Below, one piece after another: positions 53,328 through 62,330 of a stretch of DNA of 64,000 nucleotides (position 1 is its first letter; each line of letters opens with the position of its first letter). A model generated the notes under the pieces. The model searched no databases. It saw only the letters and a program-made list of their open reading frames with translations, and was not told the origin of the DNA. Source of the DNA: Teichococcus deserti (GTDB lineage: Bacteria; Pseudomonadota; Alphaproteobacteria; Acetobacterales; Acetobacteraceae); assembly GCF_001982615.1 (NCBI RefSeq), contig NZ_MLCO01000005.1, forward strand, positions 40,187 through 104,186, in the 5' to 3' direction. Both the position numbers and the translations under genes were made by a program.

Positions 53328-54206
53328 TCACGTCTTCAGCAGGGCGGCGAGCTGCGGCACGTAGTCCTGGCCATGCCCCTCGGCGACGATGCGGTCCAGG
53401 ATGGTGCTGACCGCGCCGGCGATGCCGCGCTCGACGCCGGACGCCGTCGCCGCCTGGTTGTAGTAGCCCAGGTCCTTGGCGGCGTTGCTGATGTAGAAGG
53501 GCACGCTGGACGGGTCGCCGTTCAGCAGGAAGGGGGAAATCCGCTGCAGCGCCGCGCCGCCGCCGCCGCCCTGGTTCAGCACATCGACCAGGGTCTGCAT
53601 CGACAGGCCGGCCTTCTCGCCATGCGCGGCCACCTCGGCCAGCAGCGCGATGAAGCCGAGCGAGACGTAGTTGTGCATCAGCTTCATCAGATGGCCGGAA
53701 CCCACCGCGCCGATATGGGTGATGTTCTCGGAGAAGGTCTCCAGCAGCGGGCGCAGCCGCTCCAGCAGAACAGCCTCGCCGCCGATCAGCAGGTTCAGCG
53801 TGCCGGCGCGGGCATGCTGCGGCAGCCGGGTCATGGCGGCGTCGAGGAACTCGCCCCCCGCGGCCTGGATGGCGGCGGCCATGCGGGCGCTGGACTCCGG
53901 CAGCGCGGTCGAGCAGTCGACCACCACCGTGCCGGGGCGGAGATTCTCGATGACGCCGCCGGAGCCGGCCAGGATGGCCTCGACCTGGGGCGAGCCGGTG
54001 ACGCAGAGCAGGATGACCTCGGCCGCCTTGGCCACCTCGGCGATGCTGCCGGCGGAGACGGCGCCCATCGCCTTCAGGTCGTCGACCGGCTGGTTGCCGG
54101 GATGGTCCAGCAGGGTCAGCGCATAGCCCGCATGGGCGATGTTCCAGGCGATGCCGTGGCCCATCAGGCCGATGCCGATCATGCCGATGGCGGGCTTCTT
54201 GCTCAT
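53328..54206 (-). CDS. NAD(P)-dependent beta-hydroxyacid dehydrogenase (3-hydroxyisobutyrate dehydrogenase family)
   Basis: A 292-residue enzyme: Rossmann motif MIGIGLMGHGIAWNIAHAG, CSTALPESS substrate loop, and the catalytic lysine in GSGHLMKLMHNYVSLG. The family oxidises 3-hydroxyisobutyrate, tartronate semialdehyde and similar acids. Start MSKKPAIG fits the motif distance. The neighbours give no clear pathway, so the substrate is open. Confidence 0.88.
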   Translation of the reverse strand: MSKKPAIGMIGIGLMGHGIAWNIAHAGYALTLLDHPGNQPVDDLKAMGAVSAGSIAEVAKAAEVILLCVTGSPQVEAILAGSGGVIENLRPGTVVVDCSTALPESSARMAAAIQAAGGEFLDAAMTRLPQHARAGTLNLLIGGEAVLLERLRPLLETFSENITHIGAVGSGHLMKLMHNYVSLGFIALLAEVAAHGEKAGLSMQTLVDVLNQGGGGGAALQRISPFLLNGDPSSVPFYISNAAKDLGYYNQAATASGVERGIAGAVSTILDRIVAEGHGQDYVPQLAALLKT

Positions 54207-54281
54207 TGTCGCTCCATGACTTGCTGGCGTTCGGGACGTCCGTGCCGGCCAGCATAGGCGCAAGCCGGCGGGCGCGACAGG

Positions 54282-55223
54282 TCAGCGCCGCCGCCCGACC
54301 CGTACCTCGCGGTGCCAGATGTACAGGCCGGAGGCCACCAGCACGAAGATGCCGACGAAGTCGAAGGGCTTCGGCAGCTCGCCCCAGAACAGCGCGCCGA
54401 AGCTCATGGTCCAGAGGATGCCGGAATATTCGAAGGGCGCGATCAGCGTGGTCTCGCCGCTGCGATAGGCGGCCGTCATGAACAGCTGCGCCAGCGCCGA
54501 GACCAGCCCGACCGCGGCCAGCAGCGCCCATTGCTCGGGGCTCGGCCAGACCCAGCCGGGAATGGCGGCCAGCCCGCCGACCAGCGTGCCGCCGATGGCG
54601 AACCACAGCACGATGGCGGCGCCCGATTCCCCGGCCTCGCCCATCTTGCGGATGGTGATCATCGCCATGGCCCAGGCGACCGCGCCCAGCAGCACCAGCC
54701 CGACCGCCAGCCCGTCCAGGTGGTCGGTGCCGCCGAAGCCCGGCCGCAGCAGCAGCAGCACGCCGCCGAAGCCCACCAGCACCGCCGAGAGCCGCCGCCA
54801 GCCGACCTTCTCGCCCAGCAGCGGGATCGACAGCGCGGTCAGGAACAGCGGCATGGTGAAGCCCAGCGCGGTCACGGTGGCCAGCGGCAGGTGCACATAG
54901 CCGTAGAAGCTGCCGACCATGCCGGTCAGCCCGTAGAGGATGCGCTGGGCATGCGACCACGGGTTGCGGGTGGCCAGCACCGCCAGCCGCGACCCGCGCG
55001 GCGCCCCCCACAGGGCGAGGGCCAGCAGCGGCGGGATGGCGAAGAGGTTGCGGAACAGCACCACCTGCATGATGGGGATGCGGTCGTCGAGCAGCTTCAC
55101 CGCGACCGCGGCCAGGGCGAAGGTCGCCGCGGCGCCCAGCACGCAGAGGATGGCGCGGCTGCGCTGGGCAGCCTGCGTCGCCCCGGAAGGGGGGGCATGG
55201 ACGATGGGAATGGACCGGCTCAT
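54282..55223 (-). CDS. EamA/DMT family transporter
   Basis: A 313-residue ten-helix protein with two EamA repeats, including FALAAVAVKLLDDRIPIMQVVLFRN and PLATVTALGFTMPLFLTALS, with LLGEKVGWRRLSAVLVGFGG at the repeat boundary. The second half holds RSGETTLIAPFEYSGILW. Export or import of a metabolite is expected but the substrate is unknown. It is divergent from the NUDIX gene across 40 bp. Confidence 0.88.
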   Translation of the reverse strand: MSRSIPIVHAPPSGATQAAQRSRAILCVLGAAATFALAAVAVKLLDDRIPIMQVVLFRNLFAIPPLLALALWGAPRGSRLAVLATRNPWSHAQRILYGLTGMVGSFYGYVHLPLATVTALGFTMPLFLTALSIPLLGEKVGWRRLSAVLVGFGGVLLLLRPGFGGTDHLDGLAVGLVLLGAVAWAMAMITIRKMGEAGESGAAIVLWFAIGGTLVGGLAAIPGWVWPSPEQWALLAAVGLVSALAQLFMTAAYRSGETTLIAPFEYSGILWTMSFGALFWGELPKPFDFVGIFVLVASGLYIWHREVRVGRRR

Positions 55224-55263
55224 GATCTGGCGTTCGTTCGAGAGAGGTTAGGCGCGCCCCCGC

Positions 55264-55908
55264 ATGAAGGCCAGACCCAGCAAGGCGCCGGAGATCCCGG
55301 CGCATCCCCTGTTCCAGCCCGAAAGCGACGAGATCGCCTGGTCCGGCCGCTTCCCGCTGCAGCGGGTCCGCTTCCGCTATCGGCGCAGCGACGGCACGCC
55401 CTCGGCGCTGCTGACCTGGGAGCTGTGGCGGCGCGGCCAGGGCGTGGTGATGCTGCCCTACGACCCCTGGACCGGCCGCATCGCGCTGGTCGAGCAGTTC
55501 CGCCTGCCGGCGCTGGCCGCCGGCGAGGATCCCATCATGCGCGAATGCCCGGCAGGCCTGCTGGAGCCCGGCGAGGACCCGGCCGACGCCGTGCTGCGCG
55601 AGACCGAGGAGGAGACCGGCTTCACCCCCGACCGGGTCGAGAAGATCGGGCAGTACATGCTGATGCAGGGCGGCAGCGACGAGCTGATGCATTTCTATGC
55701 CGGCCGCGCCCGGCTGCCCGCGCCCGGCCTGGTCGGCACCCGCGGATTGGAAGACGAGGGCGAGGAGACCCGCGTGCTCGTGGTCACCGCCGACGACGCG
55801 CTTGCGCAATTGGCGCGCGGCGAAATCCGCAACGTCACCGCGGCGCTGTGCCTGATGTGGCTGCAGCTGAACCGCGAGCGCCTGAACCGCGAATGGACCG
55901 CCGAATGA
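55264..55908 (+). CDS. NUDIX hydrolase (ADP-ribose pyrophosphatase-like)
   Basis: A 214-residue protein with a complete Nudix box, GLLEPGEDPADAVLRETEEETG in parts (G-x5-E ... REtEEETG). The N-terminal WELWRRGQGVVMLPYDP and FRLPALAAGEDP segments and overall length match the ADP-ribose pyrophosphatase group (NudF). It hydrolyses ADP-ribose or another nucleoside diphosphate derivative. The next gene, alaX, starts in its stop codon (ATGA). Confidence 0.88.
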   Translation: MKARPSKAPEIPAHPLFQPESDEIAWSGRFPLQRVRFRYRRSDGTPSALLTWELWRRGQGVVMLPYDPWTGRIALVEQFRLPALAAGEDPIMRECPAGLLEPGEDPADAVLRETEEETGFTPDRVEKIGQYMLMQGGSDELMHFYAGRARLPAPGLVGTRGLEDEGEETRVLVVTADDALAQLARGEIRNVTAALCLMWLQLNRERLNREWTAE

Positions 55909-56618
55909 CGGAACTTCTCTACCGCAGCGATGCCTATCTGCGCGAAACCGAAGCGAAGGTTCTCGCCGCCGGCCCCGAAGGCGTCGTGCTCGACCGTTCG
56001 AATTTCTACGTCCAGGCCGGCGGCCAGCCGGGCGACACCGGCATCCTGCGCTGGGACGGCGGCGAGATGGTGGTGGCCAATACCGTCAAGGGCGAGGCCG
56101 GCCCGCTGCACGTCCCCGCCGAGGGCGCCTCGCTGCCGCCGGTCGGCGCCAGCGTCACCATCGTGCTGGACTGGGACCGCCGGCACCGGCTGATGCGGAT
56201 GCACACGGCGATGCACCTGCTCTGCAGCCTGATCCCCGGCGCCGGGGTGACCGGCGGGCAGATCGGGCTGGAGCGCTCGCGCCTGGATTTCGACCTGGCC
56301 GAGCCGCCCGCCAAGGAATGGCTGTCCGAGCAGCTGACCGCGCTGGCCGCCGCCGACCATGCGGTGACCGATCGCTGGATCACCGATGCCGAACTCGACG
56401 AGAATCCTTCTCTCGTGCGCACGCTGTCGGTGAAGCCGCCGCGCGGCTCCGGCCAGGTGCGGCTGGTCCGCATCGGCGCCGAAGAAAACCCCGTCGATCT
56501 GCAGCCCTGCGGCGGCACGCATGTGCGCCGCACCGGCGAGATCGGCCCGGTCACCGTCACCAAGCTCGAGAACAAGGGCAAGCAGAACCGGCGCGTCTAT
56601 CTGGTGCTGGAAGGGTAG
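55905..56618 (+). CDS. alaX: Alanyl-tRNA editing protein AlaX
   Basis: A 237-residue free-standing editing domain homologous to the editing half of AlaRS, which removes serine or glycine from tRNA-Ala. The zinc site is complete: H100 and H104 in MHTAMHLL, C202 and H206 in QPCGGTHV. The GGQPGDTG loop near residue 40 is present. It sits in a run NUDIX-alaX-sseA-metC with tight spacing. Confidence 0.92.
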   Translation: MTELLYRSDAYLRETEAKVLAAGPEGVVLDRSNFYVQAGGQPGDTGILRWDGGEMVVANTVKGEAGPLHVPAEGASLPPVGASVTIVLDWDRRHRLMRMHTAMHLLCSLIPGAGVTGGQIGLERSRLDFDLAEPPAKEWLSEQLTALAAADHAVTDRWITDAELDENPSLVRTLSVKPPRGSGQVRLVRIGAEENPVDLQPCGGTHVRRTGEIGPVTVTKLENKGKQNRRVYLVLEG

Positions 56619-56625
56619 GGACACG

Positions 56626-57468
56626 ATGCAGGACCTGGTCACCACGGAATGGCTTGCCGGCGAGCTCGGCGCGCCCGATCTGCTGGTCTTCGACACCACC
56701 AAATACCTGCCGAACGAGCCGAAGGACGCGCTGGCCGAATATGCCGCGGCGCATATCCCCGGCGCCGGCTTCTTCGACATCGACCAGGTGGCCGATCCGG
56801 AGACCGACCTGCCGCATATGGCGCCGACCCCCGGCCGTGCCGCGCGGGAGCTGGGCAAGCTCGGCATCGGCAACCGGCACCGCGTTGTCTTCTACGATCA
56901 GAAGGGGCTGTTCTCGGCGGCGCGTGGCTGGTGGCTGATGCGGCTGTTCGGGCATGAGCGTGCGGCGGTGCTCGATGGCGGCTTGCCGAAATGGCTGGCC
57001 GAGGGGCGGGCGACCGCCACGGGCCCGGTCGTCGCGCCGGCACGCCAGGATTTCTGGGCCGATTTCATCGCCCGCCGCATGGCCGGCATCGGCGACGTCA
57101 AGCGCATCGTCCACGACCGCTCGGCGCTGATCCTCGACGCCCGTGCCAAGGGCCGCTTCGACGGCACCGCGCCGGAGCCGCGGCCGGGCCTGCCCTCCGG
57201 CCATATGCCGGGCGCGGCCAATGTGCCGGCGACCAGCCTGCTGGCCGCCGACCAGACCATGCTGCCGCCGGAAGAGCTGCGCGCCCGCTTCGCCGCCGTC
57301 GGCGTCGATGGCAGCCGGCCGCTGGTCGCCTCCTGCGGCACCGGCGTCACCGCCTGCATCATCGCCCTCGGCCTGGTGCGCGCCGGCCTGCCCGAGCCGG
57401 CGATCTACGACGGCTCCTGGACCGAATGGGCCGCGCGGCCCGAAACCCCGAAGCAGAGCACGCCCTGA
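56626..57468 (+). CDS. sseA: Thiosulfate/3-mercaptopyruvate sulfurtransferase
   Basis: A 280-residue two-domain rhodanese. The inactive first domain holds FDTTKYLPNEPKDALAEY and IPGAGFFDID; the second has the persulfide cysteine C237 in the loop SCGTGVTAC, a CG[S/T]G[V/T]T-type loop typical of mercaptopyruvate sulfurtransferase. It moves sulfur from 3-mercaptopyruvate to thiols or cyanide. It overlaps metC by TGATG, linking it to cysteine and homocysteine breakdown. Confidence 0.92.
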   Translation: MQDLVTTEWLAGELGAPDLLVFDTTKYLPNEPKDALAEYAAAHIPGAGFFDIDQVADPETDLPHMAPTPGRAARELGKLGIGNRHRVVFYDQKGLFSAARGWWLMRLFGHERAAVLDGGLPKWLAEGRATATGPVVAPARQDFWADFIARRMAGIGDVKRIVHDRSALILDARAKGRFDGTAPEPRPGLPSGHMPGAANVPATSLLAADQTMLPPEELRARFAAVGVDGSRPLVASCGTGVTACIIALGLVRAGLPEPAIYDGSWTEWAARPETPKQSTP

Positions 57469-58685
57469 TGCCCGACGACCTGCCCCCGACGACGCGCCAT
57501 TCGAATTCCGGCCAGGACTTCGCCACCCGCGTCACCCATGGCGGCCGCCCCGGCATTCGCGAGCATGGTTTTGTTAATACCCCGGTCTACCGGGGTTCCA
57601 CCGTCCTGTATCCGTCCTGCTCGGACGGGGTCGCCATCAACAAGCGCTCCTTCGAGCAGGTGATGACTTACGGCACCGCCGGCGGTCCCACGCATTTCGC
57701 ACTGGAAAATATGGTCGCCGAGATCGAGGGCGGCAGCCGCGCGCTGATCGTCGGCACCGGGCTCGCGGCCTGCTCGCTGCCGCTGATGGCCTATCTCTCG
57801 GCCGGCGACCACTGCCTGATCCCCGACAGCACCTATGGCCCGACCCGGCGCGTGGCCAACGGCATGCTGGTCCGCTTCGGCATCGAGGTCGAGTATTACG
57901 ACCCGCTGGCCGACGCCGCCGGGCTGGAGCGGCTGATGCGGCCGAACACCAAGGTCCTCTTCGTCGAGAGCCCCGGCAGCCACACCTTCGAGCTGCAGGA
58001 TATCCCGGCGCTGGCCGAGGTCGCCCATGCGCATGGCGCCAAGGTGATCATGGACAACACCTGGGGCGTGCACCACTTCCAGCCCTTCACCAAGGGCGTC
58101 GACGTCTCGATCCAGGCGCTGACCAAGTATGTCGGCGGGCATTCCGACGTGCTGCTGGGCAGCGTCACCGTCAACAGCGAGGAAGACTGGCTGACCGTGG
58201 TCGCTGCCGCCCGGCAGATCGGCCATTACGCCAGCCCCGACGATTGCTGGCTGGCGCTGCGCGGCCTGCGCACCATGGCGCTGCGGCTCAAGCACCAGCA
58301 GCAGGCGGGGCTGGCCGTCGCCCGGTGGTTCGAAAGCCGCCCCGAGGTTGCCCGGGTGCTGCACCCGGCGCTGCCCAGCCACCCGCAGCACGCGCTGTTC
58401 AAGCGCGACTTCTCCGGCGCCTGCAGCCTGTTCGGCGTCGTCTTCCAGCCGCGCTACACGCCCGCGCAGATCGAGGCGGCGGTCGACGGGCTGAAGCTCT
58501 TCGGCATCGGCGCCTCCTGGGGCGGCTATGAGAGCCTGGTGCTGCCGACCACCAACGGCATCACGCGGACGGCCACCAGCCTCGACGTGCTGGAGGGGCC
58601 GACGGTGCGCTTCCATGTCGGGCTGGAGGAGCCGGCCGACCTGATCGCCGATCTCGAGGCTGCGCTGGACGGCCTGCCGAAGTGA
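57468..58685 (+). CDS. metC: Cystathionine beta-lyase
   Basis: A 405-residue PLP enzyme of the Cys/Met-metabolism family. The Schiff-base lysine is K220 in ALTKYVGGHSD; the YGTAGGPTHFALE and NTWGVHHFQPFTKGVDVS segments and GIGASWGGYESL near the C-terminus fit MetC. It splits cystathionine to homocysteine, pyruvate and ammonia, and may release sulfide from cysteine. A hairpin at 58695-58721 follows. Confidence 0.9.
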   Translation: MPDDLPPTTRHSNSGQDFATRVTHGGRPGIREHGFVNTPVYRGSTVLYPSCSDGVAINKRSFEQVMTYGTAGGPTHFALENMVAEIEGGSRALIVGTGLAACSLPLMAYLSAGDHCLIPDSTYGPTRRVANGMLVRFGIEVEYYDPLADAAGLERLMRPNTKVLFVESPGSHTFELQDIPALAEVAHAHGAKVIMDNTWGVHHFQPFTKGVDVSIQALTKYVGGHSDVLLGSVTVNSEEDWLTVVAAARQIGHYASPDDCWLALRGLRTMALRLKHQQQAGLAVARWFESRPEVARVLHPALPSHPQHALFKRDFSGACSLFGVVFQPRYTPAQIEAAVDGLKLFGIGASWGGYESLVLPTTNGITRTATSLDVLEGPTVRFHVGLEEPADLIADLEAALDGLPK

Positions 58686-58694
58686 AGACAGGAG

Positions 58695-58721
58695 GGCGGC
58701 GGCCTCAGCCGGGCCGCCGCC
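58695..58721 (+). terminator. Terminator hairpin behind metC
   Basis: GGCGGCGGCC (58695-58704) pairs with GGCCGCCGCC (58712-58721) around a 7-base loop and is followed by TTTCC. It overlaps the end of the convergent membrane-protein gene. Confidence 0.6.
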
Positions 58722-59088
58722 TTTCCAGATAGTTTTTCAACGCCGCCGAGCGGGCGGCCAGCGCCACGCCAGCGGCGAGCAGCGCCAGCGCCGCCAGGAA
58801 GGCGGCCTCGGCCGGCGAGACCCCGCCGGAGGCCAGGCGCAGCGCGGCGGCGGCGCCGGCCAGCGCCGGCAGCAGCCACCAGAACCAGACAAAATTCTGT
58901 CCGAAGAGCAGCGGCAGCGACGCCCCGATGCTCGCCGCCGCCGCCGCCAGGATGGCCGGGAAGGGCGCCGGGGCGCCTGCCAGCGCCAGCCAGGCGAGGG
59001 CGAGCGCAAGCGTCGGCAGCACCGCCTGACCCAGGAAGACCGCCAGCGCCGCGCCGGCCTCGGCCGGGCGGGGCAGGGCAGCGGTCAC
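58705..59088 (-). CDS. Small four-helix membrane protein, candidate immunity protein
   Basis: A 127-residue protein made almost wholly of four hydrophobic segments (about residues 13-37, 43-63, 66-88 and 93-115) with a positively charged tail YLERRRPG. No known family is recognised. Its GTG start overlaps the stop of the 276-residue gene (GTGA), so the two are translationally coupled. By position and form it fits an inner-membrane immunity partner for a membrane-active toxin; this is inference only. Confidence 0.7.
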   Translation of the reverse strand: MTAALPRPAEAGAALAVFLGQAVLPTLALALAWLALAGAPAPFPAILAAAAASIGASLPLLFGQNFVWFWWLLPALAGAAAALRLASGGVSPAEAAFLAALALLAAGVALAARSAALKNYLERRRPG

Positions 59089-59915
59089 AGCGCCTCCGCG
59101 ACATAGACCACCAGCTCGCGCGAGGCGCCGCCGGTGGCGCTGCCGGTCAGGCTGAGCCCGGCGCCGATCACCGCCAGCAGCTCCTGCCGGGCGCGGGCGG
59201 AGAGCGCGATCGAGGTGTAGCGGCCGCTGCCGCCCAGCCCCGCGGTGATCGCCTTGCGCATCGGCCGCGACAGGGTCTGGCCGGCGATGACGCCGCCGCG
59301 CGAGGCGCCCGCCTTGGCCAGCGTCCCCGCGAAGCGCGAGGCGCCGCGGGTGGCCGCCCCCGCACCCGCCAGCCCGACCACGTCCAGCGCCAGCATGGTG
59401 TTCTGATAGGCCGGCGAGGCGTCCAGGTTGTCGTTGGTGGCGCCCTGGTCGGTGACCTCGTTGTAGACACGATAGCCGGAGGCCGCGCATTGCGCGGCGC
59501 CCGCGACCGTCGCCGCCCCGCTGGCCACCGCCGCGACGCCGGCGACGCCGCCCGTGGGCGCGGCGGCGGCGCTGAAGAAGATGGTGCCGACCGCGGCCAG
59601 CGCGGTGCCCCCGCAATTTAGGCCCATCTGAAAAAGCTCCCAGCCCAGCTTGCTCTTGCGGGCCGGGGGGACGGCGGTGGGCACCGGGCTGGGTGGCGCC
59701 GGGTTGAGCTCGAAGACGACGATGCGCTTCGGGCCATAGACCGCGGCGGCGCGCAGCTGCTCGCAGCCGCCGGCCTGGCAGAAGACCACCGCCGCGCCGC
59801 GCAGCTCCGGATGGCGGTCCACCGCCTGCACCAGCTGCGCCCGGTCATGCGCGCTGACCCCCGCGCTGGCCTGTGCATGCCTCACCCCGGCCGCCGCTCC
59901 CGTCGTCGCTGACAT
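59085..59915 (-). CDS. Hydrophobic glycine/alanine-rich protein, candidate pore-forming effector
   Basis: A 276-residue protein without a signal peptide. Residues 20-72 form a small soluble N-terminal domain (AVVFCQAGGCEQLRAAAVYG, IVVFELNP), a proline-rich linker follows (about 71-85), then GWELFQMGLNCGGTALAAVGTIFF and a long Gly/Ala-rich hydrophobic stretch (about 100-147), and later ALDVVGLAGAGAATRGASRF. From memory this layout resembles proteins wrongly labelled NAD synthetase that lie beside type VI secretion PAAR/VgrG genes. Coupling to a small membrane protein suits a toxin-immunity pair. No secretion genes are in the window. Confidence 0.6.
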   Translation of the reverse strand: MSATTGAAAGVRHAQASAGVSAHDRAQLVQAVDRHPELRGAAVVFCQAGGCEQLRAAAVYGPKRIVVFELNPAPPSPVPTAVPPARKSKLGWELFQMGLNCGGTALAAVGTIFFSAAAAPTGGVAGVAAVASGAATVAGAAQCAASGYRVYNEVTDQGATNDNLDASPAYQNTMLALDVVGLAGAGAATRGASRFAGTLAKAGASRGGVIAGQTLSRPMRKAITAGLGGSGRYTSIALSARARQELLAVIGAGLSLTGSATGGASRELVVYVAEAL

Positions 59916-60137
59916 CCGCCTTCGCTCTCCCGTCGTTGTGGCTCGGGCTGCTTTAGCGAAGCGGCGCCGGCGCAGGCTTCACAGCCGCGCCAGCCTGGAC
60001 GCGGCCGGGCCGATCCCCCTGCAAATGCGCAGGCCGCGCACGGGCTTGTGTGAAAAGCGGGGGGCAAAGGGCAACCCGCGGCGTGGCTGCGGCGCTATCG
60101 CGCTGCGCTCTCCGTCCTTCTGGTCAAGGAAACCCCC

Positions 60138-62288
60138 GTGCCGCCTGCGATCAACAAGTCCCGCGTCACCGAGGGGCGGCCGAACCCGCTCGGCGCCACC
60201 TGGACCGGCCTCGGCGTCAATTTCGCGCTGTTCTCGGCCCATGCCACCAAGGTGGAGCTCTGCCTCTTCGACGATGCCGGCGAGACCGAGCTCGAGCGGA
60301 TCGAGCTGCCGGAATACACCAACCAGGTGTTCCACGGCTTCCTGCCCGACGCGCGCCCCGGCACCATCTACGCCTATCGCGTCCATGGCCCCTATGAGCC
60401 GACCGAGGGCCACCGCTTCAACGCCAACAAGCTGCTGCTCGACCCCTACGCACTCAGCCATGTCGGCGACCTGCAATGGGACCATGCGCTGTTCGGCTAC
60501 ACGATCGGCCACAAGGACGAGGACCTGTCCTTCGACGAGCGCGACAGCGCCCGCTTCATGCCGAAATGCCGCGTGGTCGACCCCGCCTTCACCTGGGGCG
60601 ACGACCGCCGGCCGCGCATCCCCTGGGAGCGCACCATCATCTACGAGACCCACGTCAAGGGCATCACCAAGCGGCACCCGCTGATCCCGCCGGACCGCCA
60701 GGGCACCTATTCGGGCCTGTCCAGCCGCGAGATGATCCGGCACATCAAGTCGCTGGGCGTCACCGCGGTCGAGCTGCTGCCGATCCACTTCTTCCTGAAC
60801 GACGACTACCTGCTGCAGAAGGACCTGGTGAACTACTGGGGCTACAACAGCCTCGGCTTCTTCGCCCCGGCGCGGCGCTATGCCCGCAACCAGGACTTCG
60901 CCTTCGCCGAGTTCAAGGAGATGGTGGCCCGCCTGCACGATGCCGGGCTCGAGGTCATCATGGACGTGGTCTACAACCACACCGCGGAGGGCAACGAGAA
61001 GGGGGCGACGCTCTCCTTCAAGGGCATCGACAATGCCAGCTACTACCGGCTGCTGCCCGACCAGAAGCGCTACTACATCAACGACACCGGCACCGGGAAC
61101 ACGGTGAACCTCTCGCACCCCCGGGTGCTGCAGATGGTCAACGACAGCCTGCGCTACTGGGTCAACGAGATGCATGTCGACGGCTTCCGCTTCGACCTGG
61201 GCACCATCCTGGCGCGCGAGCCCGACGGCTTCGACACGCAATCCGCCTTCCTCAAGGCCTGCATGCAGGATCCGGTGCTCGCCGACGTCAAGCTGATCGC
61301 CGAGCCCTGGGACATCGGCCCCGGCGGCTACCAGGTCGGCAACTTCGCCCCCGGCTGGGCCGAGTGGAACGACAAGTACCGCGACACCGTGCGCGGCTTC
61401 TGGGTGGGCGAGGAAGGCAAGGCGGCCGATCTCGGCAACCGCCTCTCCGGCTCGGCCGACCTGTTCGACCACCATGGCCGCAAGCCCTGGGCCAGCATCA
61501 ACTTCCTGGCCGCGCATGACGGCTTCACGCTGAACGACCTCGTCACCTATGACGAGAAGCACAACGAGGCGAATGGCGAGGAGAACCGCGACGGCCATTC
61601 GCACAACCTGTCGCACAATTACGGTGTCGAAGGCCCGACCGACGACGAGGAGATCAACGCCGTCCGCGAGCGGCAGATCCGCAACATGCTGGCCACCCTC
61701 TATCTGAGCCAGGGCACGCCGATGCTGCTGGCCGGCGACGAGTTCGGCCGCAGCCAGCAGGGCAACAACAACGCCTATTGCCAGGACAACGAGATCTCCT
61801 GGTTCGACTGGGACTATGGCGAGCGCGGCGAGCGGCTGGTGGCCTTCACCCAGCGTCTGGCCGCCCTGCGCCAGCGCTTCCCGGTGCTGCGCCGCGGCCG
61901 CTTCCTCTCGGGCGAATACCACGAGGCCAGCGGCGCCAAGGCGCTGTCCTGGATCAAGCCCTCGGGCGAGGAGATGGAAGGCGCCGACTGGGAGGACCCC
62001 AACACGCGGTGCCTGGCCAAGCTGCTCGACGGCCGGGCGCAGGAGAGCAACATCCGCGTCGCCGCGCATGACGCGACGCTGCTGCTGATCATGAACGCGC
62101 ATCACGATGCGGTCGACTTCACCCTGCCAGCGGTGCAGGACGGCGCCGGCTGGATCCGCCTGCTCGACACCAACCTGCCCGACGAGGAGGAGGAGGAGCC
62201 CGTCTTCCCGATCGGCGAGAGCTACACCGTCACCGGCCGTTCTTGCCTGTTGTTCTGCCTGAAGACGCAGCGGCGCCGGGCGCGCTGA
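60138..62288 (+). CDS. glgX: Glycogen debranching enzyme GlgX
   Basis: A 716-residue GH13 enzyme with an N-terminal CBM48-like domain (PLGATWTGLGVNFALFSAHA) and a TIM barrel. Catalytic residues: nucleophile D353 in GFRFDLG, acid E389 in LIAEPWD, and aspartate in AAHDGFT. It cleaves alpha-1,6 branches in glycogen or isoamylase-type substrates. The GTG start follows AAGGAA. Other glycogen genes (glgA, B, C, P) are absent from the window. An isoamylase/TreX call is equally possible. Confidence 0.93.
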   Translation: MPPAINKSRVTEGRPNPLGATWTGLGVNFALFSAHATKVELCLFDDAGETELERIELPEYTNQVFHGFLPDARPGTIYAYRVHGPYEPTEGHRFNANKLLLDPYALSHVGDLQWDHALFGYTIGHKDEDLSFDERDSARFMPKCRVVDPAFTWGDDRRPRIPWERTIIYETHVKGITKRHPLIPPDRQGTYSGLSSREMIRHIKSLGVTAVELLPIHFFLNDDYLLQKDLVNYWGYNSLGFFAPARRYARNQDFAFAEFKEMVARLHDAGLEVIMDVVYNHTAEGNEKGATLSFKGIDNASYYRLLPDQKRYYINDTGTGNTVNLSHPRVLQMVNDSLRYWVNEMHVDGFRFDLGTILAREPDGFDTQSAFLKACMQDPVLADVKLIAEPWDIGPGGYQVGNFAPGWAEWNDKYRDTVRGFWVGEEGKAADLGNRLSGSADLFDHHGRKPWASINFLAAHDGFTLNDLVTYDEKHNEANGEENRDGHSHNLSHNYGVEGPTDDEEINAVRERQIRNMLATLYLSQGTPMLLAGDEFGRSQQGNNNAYCQDNEISWFDWDYGERGERLVAFTQRLAALRQRFPVLRRGRFLSGEYHEASGAKALSWIKPSGEEMEGADWEDPNTRCLAKLLDGRAQESNIRVAAHDATLLLIMNAHHDAVDFTLPAVQDGAGWIRLLDTNLPDEEEEEPVFPIGESYTVTGRSCLLFCLKTQRRRAR

Positions 62289-62302
62289 GCTTGAGACCGG
62301 CC

Positions 62303-62325
62303 GCCCCGGGACCGCGTCCCGGGGC
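62303..62325. terminator. Hairpin between convergent glgX and GNAT genes
   Basis: A 9-bp stem GCCCCGGGA/TCCCGGGGC with CCGCG loop lies 14 bases after the glgX stop and just ahead of the opposing stop. There is no T run. Confidence 0.55.
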
Positions 62326-62330
62326 CGCTG

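Noticed and set aside
59979..62105. A 708-residue minus-strand frame opposite glgX
   Set aside because: glgX on the other strand has all catalytic motifs; the minus frame has none.
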